Notes: generated by a model from the letters alone, not told the origin. Shown: positions 1 through 8,337, counted from the first letter of the stretch. The stretch is DNA of 64,000 nucleotides from Bacillus sp. FJAT-14578 (GCF_000504165.1 NZ_AYSE01000001.1:1-64000), one strand, 5' to 3'. A program made the numbers and translations.

Positions 1-1283
1 ATCACTCGTAAAGCCTTCGCACCGTCCCCTGAAAATACACCTGCTGCGAGGCCATATGAGGTATCATTGGCAAGCTGGATGGCTTCCGCTTCATCCTTAA
101 ACTTTTGTACCGTAAGTACTGGCCCAAAGATTTCTTCCTGAACAATTCTCATGTCAGGTTTAGTATCAACAAATATCGTCGGCTCCACAAAATAACCATT
201 TTCAAGCCCATCGCTTGTGATACGCTTGCCGCCGCAGACTAATTTCGCCCCTTCTTCTATGCCAAGTTGAATATATTTGAGTACCTTATTCATATGTTCT
301 TCACTGACAAGGGCTCCCATTTCCGTAGACGATTGATCACCAGGGCCGACCCGGATTTTTCTCGCTTTCTCTATCAGTCTATCGATAAACTTGTCATGAA
401 TGCTCTCTTCAAGCAGTAAACGAGATCCTGCATTACAAACTTGGCCGGCATTGACAAAAATTCCATATAAAGCATAATCTACGGCTGTCTCAAAGTCTGC
501 ATCGGCGAAAATGATGTTAGGTGACTTGCCGCCTAATTCAAGTGCAATGTTTTTAATATTTCCAGCTGCTGTTTTCATGATGCTTCTGCCTGTTGCTGTG
601 CTGCCAGTGAACGAAACCATATCGACTTTCTCGCTTTCCGCTAGTTCATTTCCTGCTGTTGCACCACCACCTATAACTAGATTTGCAACGCCATCCGGTA
701 TACCAACTTCTTGGATAATCTCAAATAATTTAACCGTCGTAATCGGAGTTACCTCGGATGGTTTAAACACAATCGTATTTCCTGCAGCAAGGGCAGGGGC
801 TATTTTCCAGGCTCCTGTCAGTAAAGGAAAATTCCATGGAGCGATCAATCCACATACCCCTACCGGCTCCCGAACAACCATGGCCTGTACAGGACCGGAA
901 ACCGGATACGTTTGGCCGTCTGGTTTAGTGACTAAACCGGCATAATATCGAAAACAATCCGCCGCATCCGCAATGTCAAACTCTGCTTCTCTAAGAGGTT
1001 TTCCGGTATTCGCTGTTTCAAGCTGGCTAAGCTCAGATGCATGTTCTTCGAGTTTCTCCGCTATTTTAAATAAATAGGAAGCCCGTTCCGAAGCCGGCAG
1101 GTCTGACCAAATCCCGGAATCAAATGCGGTTCGTGCCGCATCAATGGCCATCTGGGCATCTTCTGCATTTCCATTGGGAGCCTCCGCAATGATCTTGCCG
1201 TTTGCGGGGTTTACAACATTACTCTTTTGTTTACTTAAAGAATCCATCCACTCACCGTTTATAAACATTTTCAGCTTCAACAA
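1..1283 (-). CDS. NAD(P)-dependent aldehyde dehydrogenase, 3' end cut by the window edge
   Basis: Oxidises an aldehyde to the acid in the cytoplasm. About 427 residues are present and the C-terminus lies beyond position 1. The catalytic cysteine is in the stretch GQVCNAGSR (around 440) and the preceding ELGGKSPN motif (around 520) holds the glutamate region, both diagnostic of the ALDH superfamily. I chose the TTG at 1283 because a GGAGGT sequence ends nine bases before it; the first ATG (1268) is too far from it. It lies downstream of an APC permease on the same strand with a cre-like site between, which suggests catabolism of an imported amine or amino acid (for example putrescine or GABA). 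The substrate is inference. It resembles betaine-aldehyde/DhaS-type enzymes. Confidence 0.9.
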   Translation of the reverse strand, partial: MLKLKMFINGEWMDSLSKQKSNVVNPANGKIIAEAPNGNAEDAQMAIDAARTAFDSGIWSDLPASERASYLFKIAEKLEEHASELSQLETANTGKPLREAEFDIADAADCFRYYAGLVTKPDGQTYPVSGPVQAMVVREPVGVCGLIAPWNFPLLTGAWKIAPALAAGNTIVFKPSEVTPITTVKLFEIIQEVGIPDGVANLVIGGGATAGNELAESEKVDMVSFTGSTATGRSIMKTAAGNIKNIALELGGKSPNIIFADADFETAVDYALYGIFVNAGQVCNAGSRLLLEESIHDKFIDRLIEKARKIRVGPGDQSSTEMGALVSEEHMNKVLKYIQLGIEEGAKLVCGGKRITSDGLENGYFVEPTIFVDTKPDMRIVQEEIFGPVLTVQKFKDEAEAIQLANDTSYGLAAGVFSGDGAKALRV

Positions 1284-1338
1284 TTTGAAATAACCTCCAG
1301 TTCGTTATGCTTACTTTAACGATCTTACGCTTAGAAAT

Positions 1339-1352
1339 AGATAGCGCTTTCA
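1339..1352 (-). promoter_or_regulatory. cre-like CcpA site upstream of the aldehyde dehydrogenase
   Basis: Read on the minus strand the site is TGAAAGCGCTATCT, close to the Bacillus cre consensus (TGWAANCGNTNWCA) with one clear mismatch at the end. It lies about 55 bp upstream of the dehydrogenase start, so carbon catabolite control is plausible. No binding is shown by the sequence alone. Confidence 0.5.
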
Positions 1353-1392
1353 TTTTTCCTTATTTTCAAAATATTTTAGTGAAAAAAACTCA

Positions 1393-2823
1393 TTACAAAT
1401 CTTCTACCTTTTGAGGAAGAATTTTGCCATTCACATCTTCCACCATTTGAGGGAAAATCTTGTCATCTATATCTTCTGCCTCTTGAGGAATGATCTCTTC
1501 ATCAAAATGAAACTCCGGAAGGGGCTTACGGAAAAATTTTGTCATATAAAGAAGATATGACAAGCCGCATGCGATCCAGATGCCTCCAAGGATCAATGCC
1601 TCCCTTTCTAAATATGACCATAACCACATAGTAAATGCTGCGCCTATGAGCGGCAAACATAAATACCGTATACAGTCGTTAAAAGAACGTTTCTGATTTC
1701 TTATAAAATAATGGGCGATGACAGATAGATTAACGGATGTAAAAGCAATGAGCCCTCCAAAATTGATAAACTTGATGACTTGCTCCAGGGTTAACAAGAT
1801 ACCTAGTAAAGAAATTATACCTATCACGATAATGCCGTGTGACGGTGTTTTAAATTTGGGATGAATATAACCAAATAGACTTTTAGGCAATACAGAATCG
1901 CGTCCCATGGCATATAACACACGTGATGCACTTGTAATTGCGGCAACTCCCGAAGAAAAGTTCCCAACAATTACCGCAGTAATAAATAATGATTTGAATA
2001 AGTTTCCTCCAACAAGTATCGTGATTTCTATGGCTGCAGAATCAGGGTGTTCGAATGAAAAACCCGGATACACCAATTGTGCTAAGTAGGAAGAGCCAAT
2101 GTATAAGACCCCTATAAACAACAGCATGATGATAATAGCTTTTGGAATCGTTTTTTCGGGATCGATTGTTTCCTCTGACAAGGTAGTAAGTGAGTCAAAA
2201 CCGAGGAAACTAAAACAAAGAAGCGAAGCTCCTGCTAAGATGGCTGACAAGGGAACATCTGAATTGAACAATGGTTCACTTGAAAGAAAAGTGCCTGTCC
2301 CTATTCCTTCTAATAAACTTTTAGCGGTTAAGATCCAGAAAAAACAAACGAAAATGATTTGAGCAATAACGAAAATTTTACTTGCGGATGCTGATATCGT
2401 TACACCTAGTATGCTAGGTATGACTATGATAGCAGTCAAAAGAATAATCCATACATAATGCGGAATCTCCGGAAACACTGCATGTAAAAAGACAGTGGAC
2501 ATCAAGCACGTCACCATAGGTGTTAAGATATAATCAAGCATAATTGTCCAGCCGACAAGAAACCCCACTTCAGGATTAATCGATTTTTGAGTAAATGTAT
2601 AAGCTGAACCTGAGATTGGGTATGCTTTTGCCATCTTTCCATAACTGAGCGCTGTAAACAGTATTGCTAGAAATGCAATAATGTACGCACCCGTAATGAC
2701 ACCATGTGAGGTTACGGCAGCTATTCCATACGTGTTAAAAAACACCATGGGGTTATTCCAAGCAATCCCTAAAAAAACAACCTGCGACAAAGTAAGCGTC
2801 CTAACCAAATTCTTCTTTTCCAT
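1393..2823 (-). CDS. APC-family amino acid/polyamine permease
   Basis: Membrane transporter of 476 residues with about 12 hydrophobic segments; the N-terminal stretch with NNPMVFFNTYG and the ISGSAYTF motif are typical of APC-superfamily amino acid and polyamine importers. A good Shine-Dalgarno (GGGAGG) precedes the ATG. The likely substrate is an amine or amino acid whose aldehyde is then oxidised by the neighbouring dehydrogenase (inference). The last 36 residues are unusual: three 12-residue units built on I-x-P-Q-x-x-E-D, acidic, encoded by a 36-nt tandem repeat. This tail is not part of the transport fold. Confidence 0.85.
   Translation of the reverse strand: MEKKNLVRTLTLSQVVFLGIAWNNPMVFFNTYGIAAVTSHGVITGAYIIAFLAILFTALSYGKMAKAYPISGSAYTFTQKSINPEVGFLVGWTIMLDYILTPMVTCLMSTVFLHAVFPEIPHYVWIILLTAIIVIPSILGVTISASASKIFVIAQIIFVCFFWILTAKSLLEGIGTGTFLSSEPLFNSDVPLSAILAGASLLCFSFLGFDSLTTLSEETIDPEKTIPKAIIIMLLFIGVLYIGSSYLAQLVYPGFSFEHPDSAAIEITILVGGNLFKSLFITAVIVGNFSSGVAAITSASRVLYAMGRDSVLPKSLFGYIHPKFKTPSHGIIVIGIISLLGILLTLEQVIKFINFGGLIAFTSVNLSVIAHYFIRNQKRSFNDCIRYLCLPLIGAAFTMWLWSYLEREALILGGIWIACGLSYLLYMTKFFRKPLPEFHFDEEIIPQEAEDIDDKIFPQMVEDVNGKILPQKVEDL
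1396..1503 (-). repeat. Tandem 36-nt repeat encoding the permease tail
   Basis: Three consecutive 36-nt units with diverged third positions encode the units EEIIPQEAEDID, DKIFPQMVEDVN and GKILPQKVEDL. The repeat is in frame and ends at the stop codon, so copy-number change would lengthen or shorten an acidic cytoplasmic tail without breaking the gene. Confidence 0.8.
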
Positions 2824-2946
2824 AATCAGCTCCCTCCCGTTTGTAAACAGTACTCAGATGATTTTGAAAATTGTGTACTTTTATTGTAAAGGTTGTTGTT
2901 ACACAAAGGTCAATAGCTGTATTATATTTTTTAGGGGGTGGCTAAA

Positions 2947-3777
2947 TTGAAAGAAAAGTTAACCATTGGTGAGATGGCAAAGTTACGAGGAATGACTACG
3001 GAGACCTTGCGCCACTATGATCGGATTGACTTATTCAAGCCGCAATATATCGATCCGCACTCGGGGTATCGCTACTATTCTATTTTCCAGTACGAGGTTT
3101 TAGGAACGATTAAAGAGCTGCGGCAACTTGGAATGAGTACAGACGAAATAAAGGATTATTTCAATGAGCGTAATTTTAATAAGTCTTTGGACATTCTTAA
3201 AGCCAAGCACGCCGATCTTGTTTCGAAGCTGAACGAATTAACGGACTTGGAGGAAAATATTCGGGAAAAAATTGGATACTTGGATCACGTAGCAAGAGAA
3301 AAGGATCTTCAGACGGTTATGTTCCGCGAAATAGGACGCAGGAAGTTAATTACATTGAATGAAAAAATCAATAATAACTTGGAGCTCTGTTATGGGGTTA
3401 TAAGGCTGGAAAATATGCTTACTGAGAAAACACCGATTCTGGCCAGTAACAGACTAGGGATTCTCATTCAGGAAGCGGATCTTAAATCTAAACGTTTTGA
3501 AGAACCATCCGTCATTTTTGCTGTGGCAAAAAGTAAAGAAAAAATACCAAAACAGTACCAAAGGATCGTTCCGGCTGGGTTATTTGCGTGTATCCGTTAT
3601 AACGGAGAATTATTATGGAATCGAAGTGAAAGCTTGAGTAAAATATTTGATTATCTTGATGAAGGAGGCTACCAAATTACTGGCGATGCGCTGCAAATTA
3701 TGCATGTTGATATTACAATCACAGATAAACCAAACGAGATTACATTTGAAATTCAAGTTCCCGTTCAAAAGATCTAA
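2947..3777 (+). CDS. MerR-family regulator with C-terminal effector domain (BmrR-like layout)
   Basis: DNA-binding regulator, 276 residues from the chosen TTG at 2947. The N-terminal winged helix-turn-helix (LTIGEMAKLRGMTTETLRHYD, about residues 5-25, then the SGYRYYS wing) is followed by a coiled coil (about 75-120) and a C-terminal domain like GyrI/BmrR ligand-binding domains. The GTG at 2938 lies inside the AGGGGGTGG ribosome-binding sequence, so TTG at 2947 is the better start. It is divergent from the permease/dehydrogenase pair and may control it; the 115-bp spacer would hold the operator. MerR members usually act on stretched promoters in response to a ligand; the ligand here is unknown. 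Confidence 0.85.
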   Translation: MKEKLTIGEMAKLRGMTTETLRHYDRIDLFKPQYIDPHSGYRYYSIFQYEVLGTIKELRQLGMSTDEIKDYFNERNFNKSLDILKAKHADLVSKLNELTDLEENIREKIGYLDHVAREKDLQTVMFREIGRRKLITLNEKINNNLELCYGVIRLENMLTEKTPILASNRLGILIQEADLKSKRFEEPSVIFAVAKSKEKIPKQYQRIVPAGLFACIRYNGELLWNRSESLSKIFDYLDEGGYQITGDALQIMHVDITITDKPNEITFEIQVPVQKI

Positions 3778-3807
3778 CCTGTTTATGCAGTACAATCTTG
3801 CAGGATG

Positions 3808-3843
3808 AAAACACCCCATTAATTGTGGGGTGCTTCTTTTTTT
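3808..3843 (+). terminator. Intrinsic terminator of the MerR gene
   Basis: Stem CACCCCA / TGTGGGGTG around a short AT loop, followed by CTTCTTTTTTT, starting about 30 bp after the stop codon. Confidence 0.8.
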
Positions 3844-3853
3844 ACATATGAAG

Positions 3854-4096
3854 TCATTGTTCCCTTTCTATTAGCTCTCTTTCTTCTGGCTCGAGCAATG
3901 ATTCATCAGTTAATGAAAGTAAATTCCCTAAACAACCGGGACAACATTCTATACAATCATCAACTTGATAGCTGGCTAATCGCCATCCTGGCACACTCTC
4001 ACAATAACCCTCATTGTCCCCTAGACATCTATTTGCGAGTTTGTCCTCCTCGCCATTATCCCCTGATTCTTGAAAATATTCACAACATGTAGGCAT
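3854..4096 (-). CDS. Small Cys-rich acidic protein of unknown function
   Basis: Eighty residues from the ATG at 4096, which is eight bases after an AGGGAG ribosome-binding sequence; an ATG and a GTG just upstream are less well spaced. It has eight cysteines: a CC pair at residues 4-5, two in the stretch CLGDNEGYC, and four in CIECCPGC. These suggest metal binding or disulfides (inference). The C-terminus is acidic (LEPEERELIEREQ). I do not recognise the family. It lies between the MerR gene and the ArsR/SulP group, convergent with the former. Confidence 0.55.
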   Translation of the reverse strand: MPTCCEYFQESGDNGEEDKLANRCLGDNEGYCESVPGWRLASYQVDDCIECCPGCLGNLLSLTDESLLEPEERELIEREQ

Positions 4097-4249
4097 ATAC
4101 ATCACTCCCTATCATAACCTCCTACTTATTTTTGATTTAACTAAGCTTCTTATAACAAGAAAAAATAACCTATGTTTCCTATTCTTTAGTTACCTCATTA
4201 CTGTAATAGGTACATTAGCAACATTCATTTGGCCAATTATACACCGAAC

Positions 4250-4285
4250 AAAAAAATGACCACCAAAAAAATTAGTGGCCATTTT
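4250..4285 (-). terminator. Terminator of the ArsR gene
   Basis: On the minus strand the stem AATGGCCAC / GTGGTCATT encloses an AT loop and is followed by a run of T residues, just beyond the stop codon of the ArsR gene. Confidence 0.75.
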
Positions 4286-4287
4286 CG

Positions 4288-4611
4288 TTATTCACTGAAC
4301 TTATCTAACATTGAAATTGTATCAATCAAGTGATTATTAAAGATTTGACGAGCAACGGACAGCAATTCTATGATCATGGGGTCACGGAGAGAATATGTGA
4401 CTTTATTTCCGTCTTTTGTTCCATAAACAATATTTTTATTTCGTAAAATAGCCAACTGTTGAGAAACGGCGGACCCTTCGCTGCCTAACAGAGCCTGCAG
4501 CTCATTCACGTTTTTATCTCCCTCTGACAATAGCTCAAGAATTTGAATTCGTAAAGGATGTGCTAAAGCCTTAAAAAAATCAGCCTTAAATTGCTGTAAA
4601 TCAAGATTCAT
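4288..4611 (-). CDS. ArsR/SmtB-family winged-helix repressor
   Basis: A 107-residue regulator. Helix-turn-helix: the recognition region is GSEGSAVSQQLAILRNKNIV (about residues 43-62), with the wing at GTKDGNKVTYSL. It contains no cysteine at all, so it cannot use the usual cysteine metal or persulfide site; sensing must rely on other residues or on oxidative/ligand cues. It follows the SulP transporter gene on the same strand after 196 bp that contains an 8-bp inverted repeat (4719-4740). The family generally represses its own transport operon; the perfect palindrome at 6691-6740 is the best candidate operator. Confidence 0.85.
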   Translation of the reverse strand: MNLDLQQFKADFFKALAHPLRIQILELLSEGDKNVNELQALLGSEGSAVSQQLAILRNKNIVYGTKDGNKVTYSLRDPMIIELLSVARQIFNNHLIDTISMLDKFSE

Positions 4612-4718
4612 TTACCTTCTCTCCATTCTTCTATTTTCACATGCCGTTTTAACCTAGAAAGGCTCCTACGATCATTACTTGGCAGGCTATCTAGTATATA
4701 TAATAGTATAAATTTGTC

Positions 4719-4740
4719 CATACGTCGTGTTAGACGTATG
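4719..4740. promoter_or_regulatory. Inverted repeat between the SulP and ArsR genes
   Basis: Perfect 8-bp arms CATACGTC / GACGTATG with a 6-bp spacer, upstream of the ArsR start. It could be an operator or a weak transcript end; a second hairpin with arms CCAAAGGCGG / CCGTCTTTGG lies at 4767-4797, right after the SulP stop codon. Confidence 0.4.
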
Positions 4741-4807
4741 TTTTATCAAAATCTCACCTATGTAAATCCAAAGGCGGATGGATACAAACCGTCTTTGGAC
4801 TTCTCCC

Positions 4808-6580
4808 CTAACTTCTCACAGCTTCTATAGTATTTTGCTCATCATTTAACTTCTTCTCTACTCTTAAGGACTGAGAAAGTTGTTCACATTCACGGAAAGC
4901 GAAATGCTTACATCCCCGACATTTCTTCACTTCAAGCTGCTTTAGAGCATAGTCAATCGCTTCCCCTGTACGATGGAAAAAGTGCTCTTTCCCAATCTCG
5001 TCATATAACCCGCTTTTTTGTAAAGCTGTTTTTAAACCAGGGGCTATTCCTGAAACAAGGAGTATACCACCTTGTTTTTTAAAATGATCAATAATGTTTC
5101 TAAGGTAAGATTCCCCCGTTGTATCCATAAATGGAACTTTTCCCATACGCAAAATCAAGACTTTCGGTTTGTAATGAATGGTTTCCATAATACTCTGTTC
5201 AAACGTTTGAGCAGCACCGAAAAAAAGAGGACCTTCGATTGTATAGATGCTAACTTGAGGACAATCATGAGTTTCACTCACAACATGAGGCAAAACTTTT
5301 TCATTTTTTCTAGTGCGATCAGGAAGCACCTTGTCAATCACAAGCATCTCACTCATACGTTTTGTAAATAATATAACCGCTAAAATAAGTCCCACTTCAA
5401 CAGCTGTGGTCAAACTGGTGAAAACAGTAAGTAAAAATGTGACAACTAATACTAGAGAATCCCCAGTCTTCATTTTAAGCACATGAACAAAATGTTTTTG
5501 TTCACTCATATTCCAGGCTACAACCATTAGCACCGGCGCCATACTGGCAAGCGGAATGTGGGAAGCATATGGCGCTAACAACAATAGAGTGAATAAAACA
5601 AACACACCATGGATAACACCCGACATCGGTGAAACAGCGCCGCTTTTAATGTTGGTTGCTGTCCGGGCAATCGCCCCGGTTGCCGGTATGCCCCCGAATA
5701 AAGGTGTAACAATATTGGCAATTCCTTGCCCAATGAGCTCCCGATTACTATTGTGTTTACTGTTTGTCATTCCATCCGCTACGACAGCAGACAAGAGGGA
5801 TTCAATTCCTCCTAACATGGCAATCACAAATGCAGGACCCAGCAACTGTTGAATACGCTCTAATGTTATATCCGGCACATGAAAATGAGGAAGTGTGTTT
5901 GGAATCGTACCATAAGCCGTGCCGATTGTAGATACATGCCCTGAAAAAAATAAAGTTGCGATTACGCTCGAGACAACTATACCAATTAAGGAACCGGGGA
6001 CTTTCGGAAAAAGCTTTGGCGTGACTAAGATAACGAAAAGACAAATCAACGCAGTGGCAACACTGTATGGATTAATGGTATCCATATGAATGATAATCTC
6101 TCGAATATTTGCAATAAACGCCTCATGCTTTTTAATCCCGGTAAGGCCTAAAAAGCTGGCGATCTGACCTGTAAAGATTATGACAGCAATACCCGAAGTA
6201 AACCCTATGGTCACAGGACGTGGAATAAATTTAATTAAGGAGCCAAATCTAAAAATGCCCATGAGACATAAGAGTATTCCAGCTAACAAACCAGCAAGCA
6301 ATAAATTTTCATACCCATAGGTAAGTACAATTCCTAAAAGAATCGGGATAAAAGCTCCTGTAGGTCCTCCAATTTGATACTTCGAACCACCCAATAATGA
6401 AATCAGTATTCCGGCAATAAATGTTGTATAAATCCCATATTCCGGCTTAACACCGGAAGCAATAGCGAAAGACATAGCAAGTGGAATAGCAACAACTCCG
6501 ACAATAATTCCCGAAAGCAAATCTTTGTGAAAATGTCCCAATGAATATCCCTGAAATCTCCCGGTAAATAACTCCTTCAT
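4808..6580 (-). CDS. SulP-family anion transporter with STAS domain
   Basis: Membrane transporter of 590 residues for sulfate, bicarbonate or a related anion. The N-terminal two thirds form the SulP membrane core (GVVAIPLAMSFAIASG, GGSKYQIGGPTGAF); the STAS domain occupies about residues 440-550 (VLILRMGKVPFMDTTGE). The ATG follows AGGGTTAGGA. An unusual C-terminal extension carries C-R-G-C-K-H-F-A-F-R-E-C, a C-x2-C-x7-C set that could bind a metal or sense redox state. It resembles B. subtilis YbaR. The ArsR gene downstream and the palindrome 110 bp upstream suggest autoregulated expression. Confidence 0.9.
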   Translation of the reverse strand: MKELFTGRFQGYSLGHFHKDLLSGIIVGVVAIPLAMSFAIASGVKPEYGIYTTFIAGILISLLGGSKYQIGGPTGAFIPILLGIVLTYGYENLLLAGLLAGILLCLMGIFRFGSLIKFIPRPVTIGFTSGIAVIIFTGQIASFLGLTGIKKHEAFIANIREIIIHMDTINPYSVATALICLFVILVTPKLFPKVPGSLIGIVVSSVIATLFFSGHVSTIGTAYGTIPNTLPHFHVPDITLERIQQLLGPAFVIAMLGGIESLLSAVVADGMTNSKHNSNRELIGQGIANIVTPLFGGIPATGAIARTATNIKSGAVSPMSGVIHGVFVLFTLLLLAPYASHIPLASMAPVLMVVAWNMSEQKHFVHVLKMKTGDSLVLVVTFLLTVFTSLTTAVEVGLILAVILFTKRMSEMLVIDKVLPDRTRKNEKVLPHVVSETHDCPQVSIYTIEGPLFFGAAQTFEQSIMETIHYKPKVLILRMGKVPFMDTTGESYLRNIIDHFKKQGGILLVSGIAPGLKTALQKSGLYDEIGKEHFFHRTGEAIDYALKQLEVKKCRGCKHFAFRECEQLSQSLRVEKKLNDEQNTIEAVRS

Positions 6581-6690
6581 TCCTAACCCTTCTTTTCTAT
6601 TTTGATTAATATTAACGATGATAATTAAACACCTGAATTTTCAATACGAATGCATCATACTTCATCAAGTAAAGGTCGACGACCAGAAAA

Positions 6691-6740
6691 GAGTAATGTA
6701 TACATATATTCAAATATTTGAATATATGTATACATTACTC
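6691..6740. promoter_or_regulatory. Perfect 50-bp palindrome upstream of the SulP gene
   Basis: The 25 bases 6691-6715 are the exact reverse complement of 6716-6740. The centre ATTCAAATATTTGAAT fits the ATTC-N8-GAAT pattern reported for some ArsR-family operators. It sits 111 bp upstream of the SulP start codon and close to the 53-residue gene ending at 6785. Confidence 0.7.
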
Positions 6741-6784
6741 CTACTAAGCAAGGTTTACAACATATATTTACATTTACCATCGAT

Positions 6785-6946
6785 CTAATTTAAATAACAG
6801 TCTCTAATAGGTTCTAGCTCATCTATATGGGCAATGACAATCTCTAATTGGTCTCTCTCTTTTTTTAATTTGCAAACACCCTTTTCATAAATGTAGATAA
6901 TTTTGTAACTCTTTCCCTGATACATAACTTTCTGTCCAATTTTCAT
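6785..6946 (-). CDS. Small protein, 53 residues, unknown function
   Basis: An open frame from ATG at 6946 preceded by the strong ribosome-binding sequence GGAGGAGCAGGG. The protein starts MKIGQKVMYQGKSYKIIYIY, which looks like a small beta-barrel of KOW/SH3 type, and continues with a charged segment KLKKERDQLEIV and two cysteines. The composition and ribosome-binding site support translation; the family is not recognised. It lies between the 50-bp palindrome and the Cys-rich/AbrB pair, and is transcribed toward the palindrome. Confidence 0.65.
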   Translation of the reverse strand: MKIGQKVMYQGKSYKIIYIYEKGVCKLKKERDQLEIVIAHIDELEPIRDCYLN

Positions 6947-7013
6947 CCCTGCTCCTCCAATAAAAAATTTCTTTTGACATTATTAAAAAAAACAAGTAAA
7001 TTTTAAATAAAGT

Positions 7014-7034
7014 ATATTCAAATAATCAAATATA
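7014..7034. promoter_or_regulatory. Degenerate copy of the ArsR-type half-site
   Basis: The stretch TATATTCAAATAATCAAATA shares ATATTCAAAT with the core of the 50-bp palindrome. It lies between the divergent 53-residue gene and the Cys-rich gene. A TTGACA hexamer at 6974 precedes it on the plus strand. This is a candidate second operator only. Confidence 0.3.
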
Positions 7035-7255
7035 CGAATATTATAAAGTTAATAGTAAAAATCTCCAAACAAAATTTTTATTCTCCACGCGATTAAGAAA
7101 TCTAGTGACAAGTATTTTTGAAAGAGTCTATTATCAGGAATTGTGGTTGGAGTAGTCATTACTTTTCCCATTGTAGTACAGGACTGATCTTGCGCTGCAT
7201 AGTAACACCAAGGGGACTATTCCCTTTTAGATACTTCAAGAAAGGATTACAACTG

Positions 7256-7825
7256 GTGAATTCTGATAATAAAAAACATTTCACTGCAAAAGAAGAAATC
7301 ATTCAATTTGGACTTCAATATTTTCAAGGAGTAGGCGCTTCATATATTTGTAATGTTTGTATCTCAAACGGTGGGTCCTGTTGTATGAATTGCTGCTATT
7401 TGGAGGACGGAAAAGGTTGTAAACAACGAAACACTAGCTGTACTTCTTGGCTATGTGGATTTTTAAAGTTGCTCTTCTATGAAGCAGAATTACTTGAAGA
7501 ATGGGACAATTTTTGGGATGAAATACCGGGTAAAGCCTTTAGACGAGATTATACGCCCCCTGTTGTTCCCATAAAAAAAGTGCTGCAGACTCCTAATATT
7601 CGGTTTTTAGGCCAAGCTTTTGCGAAAGATTTGACTAATTTAATTAAGAAGCATAATAATCCAGATTATGTAATTGAATTAAACAATGAATTAGACCGCT
7701 ATTTAACAAGACTTTCTATATACATTGACTTTGAAACTTTAGAGGAGGCGAGAAAAGAACTCGTAAAATTAACAAAGGATTTTTATTACTTTCAGTTAGC
7801 TCTTCAAGATTACAGAAGCCGTTAA
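7256..7825 (+). CDS. Cys-rich protein with CxxC cluster, unknown function
   Basis: I place the start at GTG 7256, nine bases after AAAGGA, giving 189 residues. The upstream in-frame stretch to 7118 is low in coding character. Residues about 30-67 hold a dense cysteine set (CNVCISNGGSCCMNCC, then GCKQRNTSCTSWLC), suggesting a zinc or iron-sulfur cluster. The C-terminal part is helical and charged (LIKKHNNPDYVIELNNELDR). I do not recognise the family. The AbrB-like gene follows 59 bp downstream on the same strand, so the two may be cotranscribed. No membrane segment is visible. Confidence 0.7.
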   Translation: MNSDNKKHFTAKEEIIQFGLQYFQGVGASYICNVCISNGGSCCMNCCYLEDGKGCKQRNTSCTSWLCGFLKLLFYEAELLEEWDNFWDEIPGKAFRRDYTPPVVPIKKVLQTPNIRFLGQAFAKDLTNLIKKHNNPDYVIELNNELDRYLTRLSIYIDFETLEEARKELVKLTKDFYYFQLALQDYRSR

Positions 7826-7884
7826 TGCACTTTTTTCATATTAGCTATGGTGGGTTTATTATCAAAATGGGAAGAGGGATAGAC

Positions 7885-8172
7885 ATGAAATCAACGGGTA
7901 TCGTTCGTAAAATGGATGAATTAGGACGGATTGTGCTTCCAAAGGAGCTTCGCCGCATATTAGACATTGAGAATAAAGATCCATTAGAAATTTTTGTTGA
8001 TAAGGAGCGCATTATTTTAAAAAAGTACAAGCCTTATAAAGCCTGTCAAGTATCTGGAGAAGTATCCAATCAAAACCTTTCATTCGCCAATGGAAAGGTG
8101 ATTTTAAGTCCGGAAAGCGCTGAAAAATTAGTTAACGAGATACAACTAAAATTAAATGTAATCATAAAGTAA
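7885..8172 (+). CDS. AbrB-family transition-state regulator-like protein
   Basis: A 95-residue protein whose N-terminus (MKSTGIVRKMDELGRIVLPK, then ELRRILDI) is the swapped-hairpin AbrB DNA-binding fold. The start is ATG 7885 with GAGGGAT upstream; the frame extends further upstream but without family similarity. Residues 50-95 differ from AbrB/Abh and may be a separate dimerisation part. B. subtilis paralogues are AbrB, Abh and SpoVT; this one is not assignable to any of them with certainty. It follows the Cys-rich gene and is likely in the same transcript. Confidence 0.85.
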   Translation: MKSTGIVRKMDELGRIVLPKELRRILDIENKDPLEIFVDKERIILKKYKPYKACQVSGEVSNQNLSFANGKVILSPESAEKLVNEIQLKLNVIIK

Positions 8173-8194
8173 GGAGTTCTTATTGAAAATCATA

Positions 8195-8230
8195 AAGAAA
8201 AACCTCCAGCTTAATACTGAGGTTATCTTT
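8195..8230. terminator. Bidirectional terminator between the AbrB-like and SMR genes
   Basis: Arms AACCTC (8201-8206) and GAGGTT (8219-8224). On the minus strand it is followed by TTTCTTT, so it best serves the SMR operon ending at 8338; on the plus strand ATCTTT follows. Confidence 0.6.
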
Positions 8231-8337
8231 AATGTGCTTAATAAAGGATATTCTTCTATCCAATCTTGAATAGTTTTCATCTCGCTTCTCTTCCCTAGGG
8301 ATTGTACTTTTTTCTGTATCTGCTTTTGTTACTGCTC

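Noticed and set aside
511..945. Plus-strand open frame of 144 codons
   Set aside because: Lies entirely within the aldehyde dehydrogenase gene on the other strand and has no ribosome-binding site.
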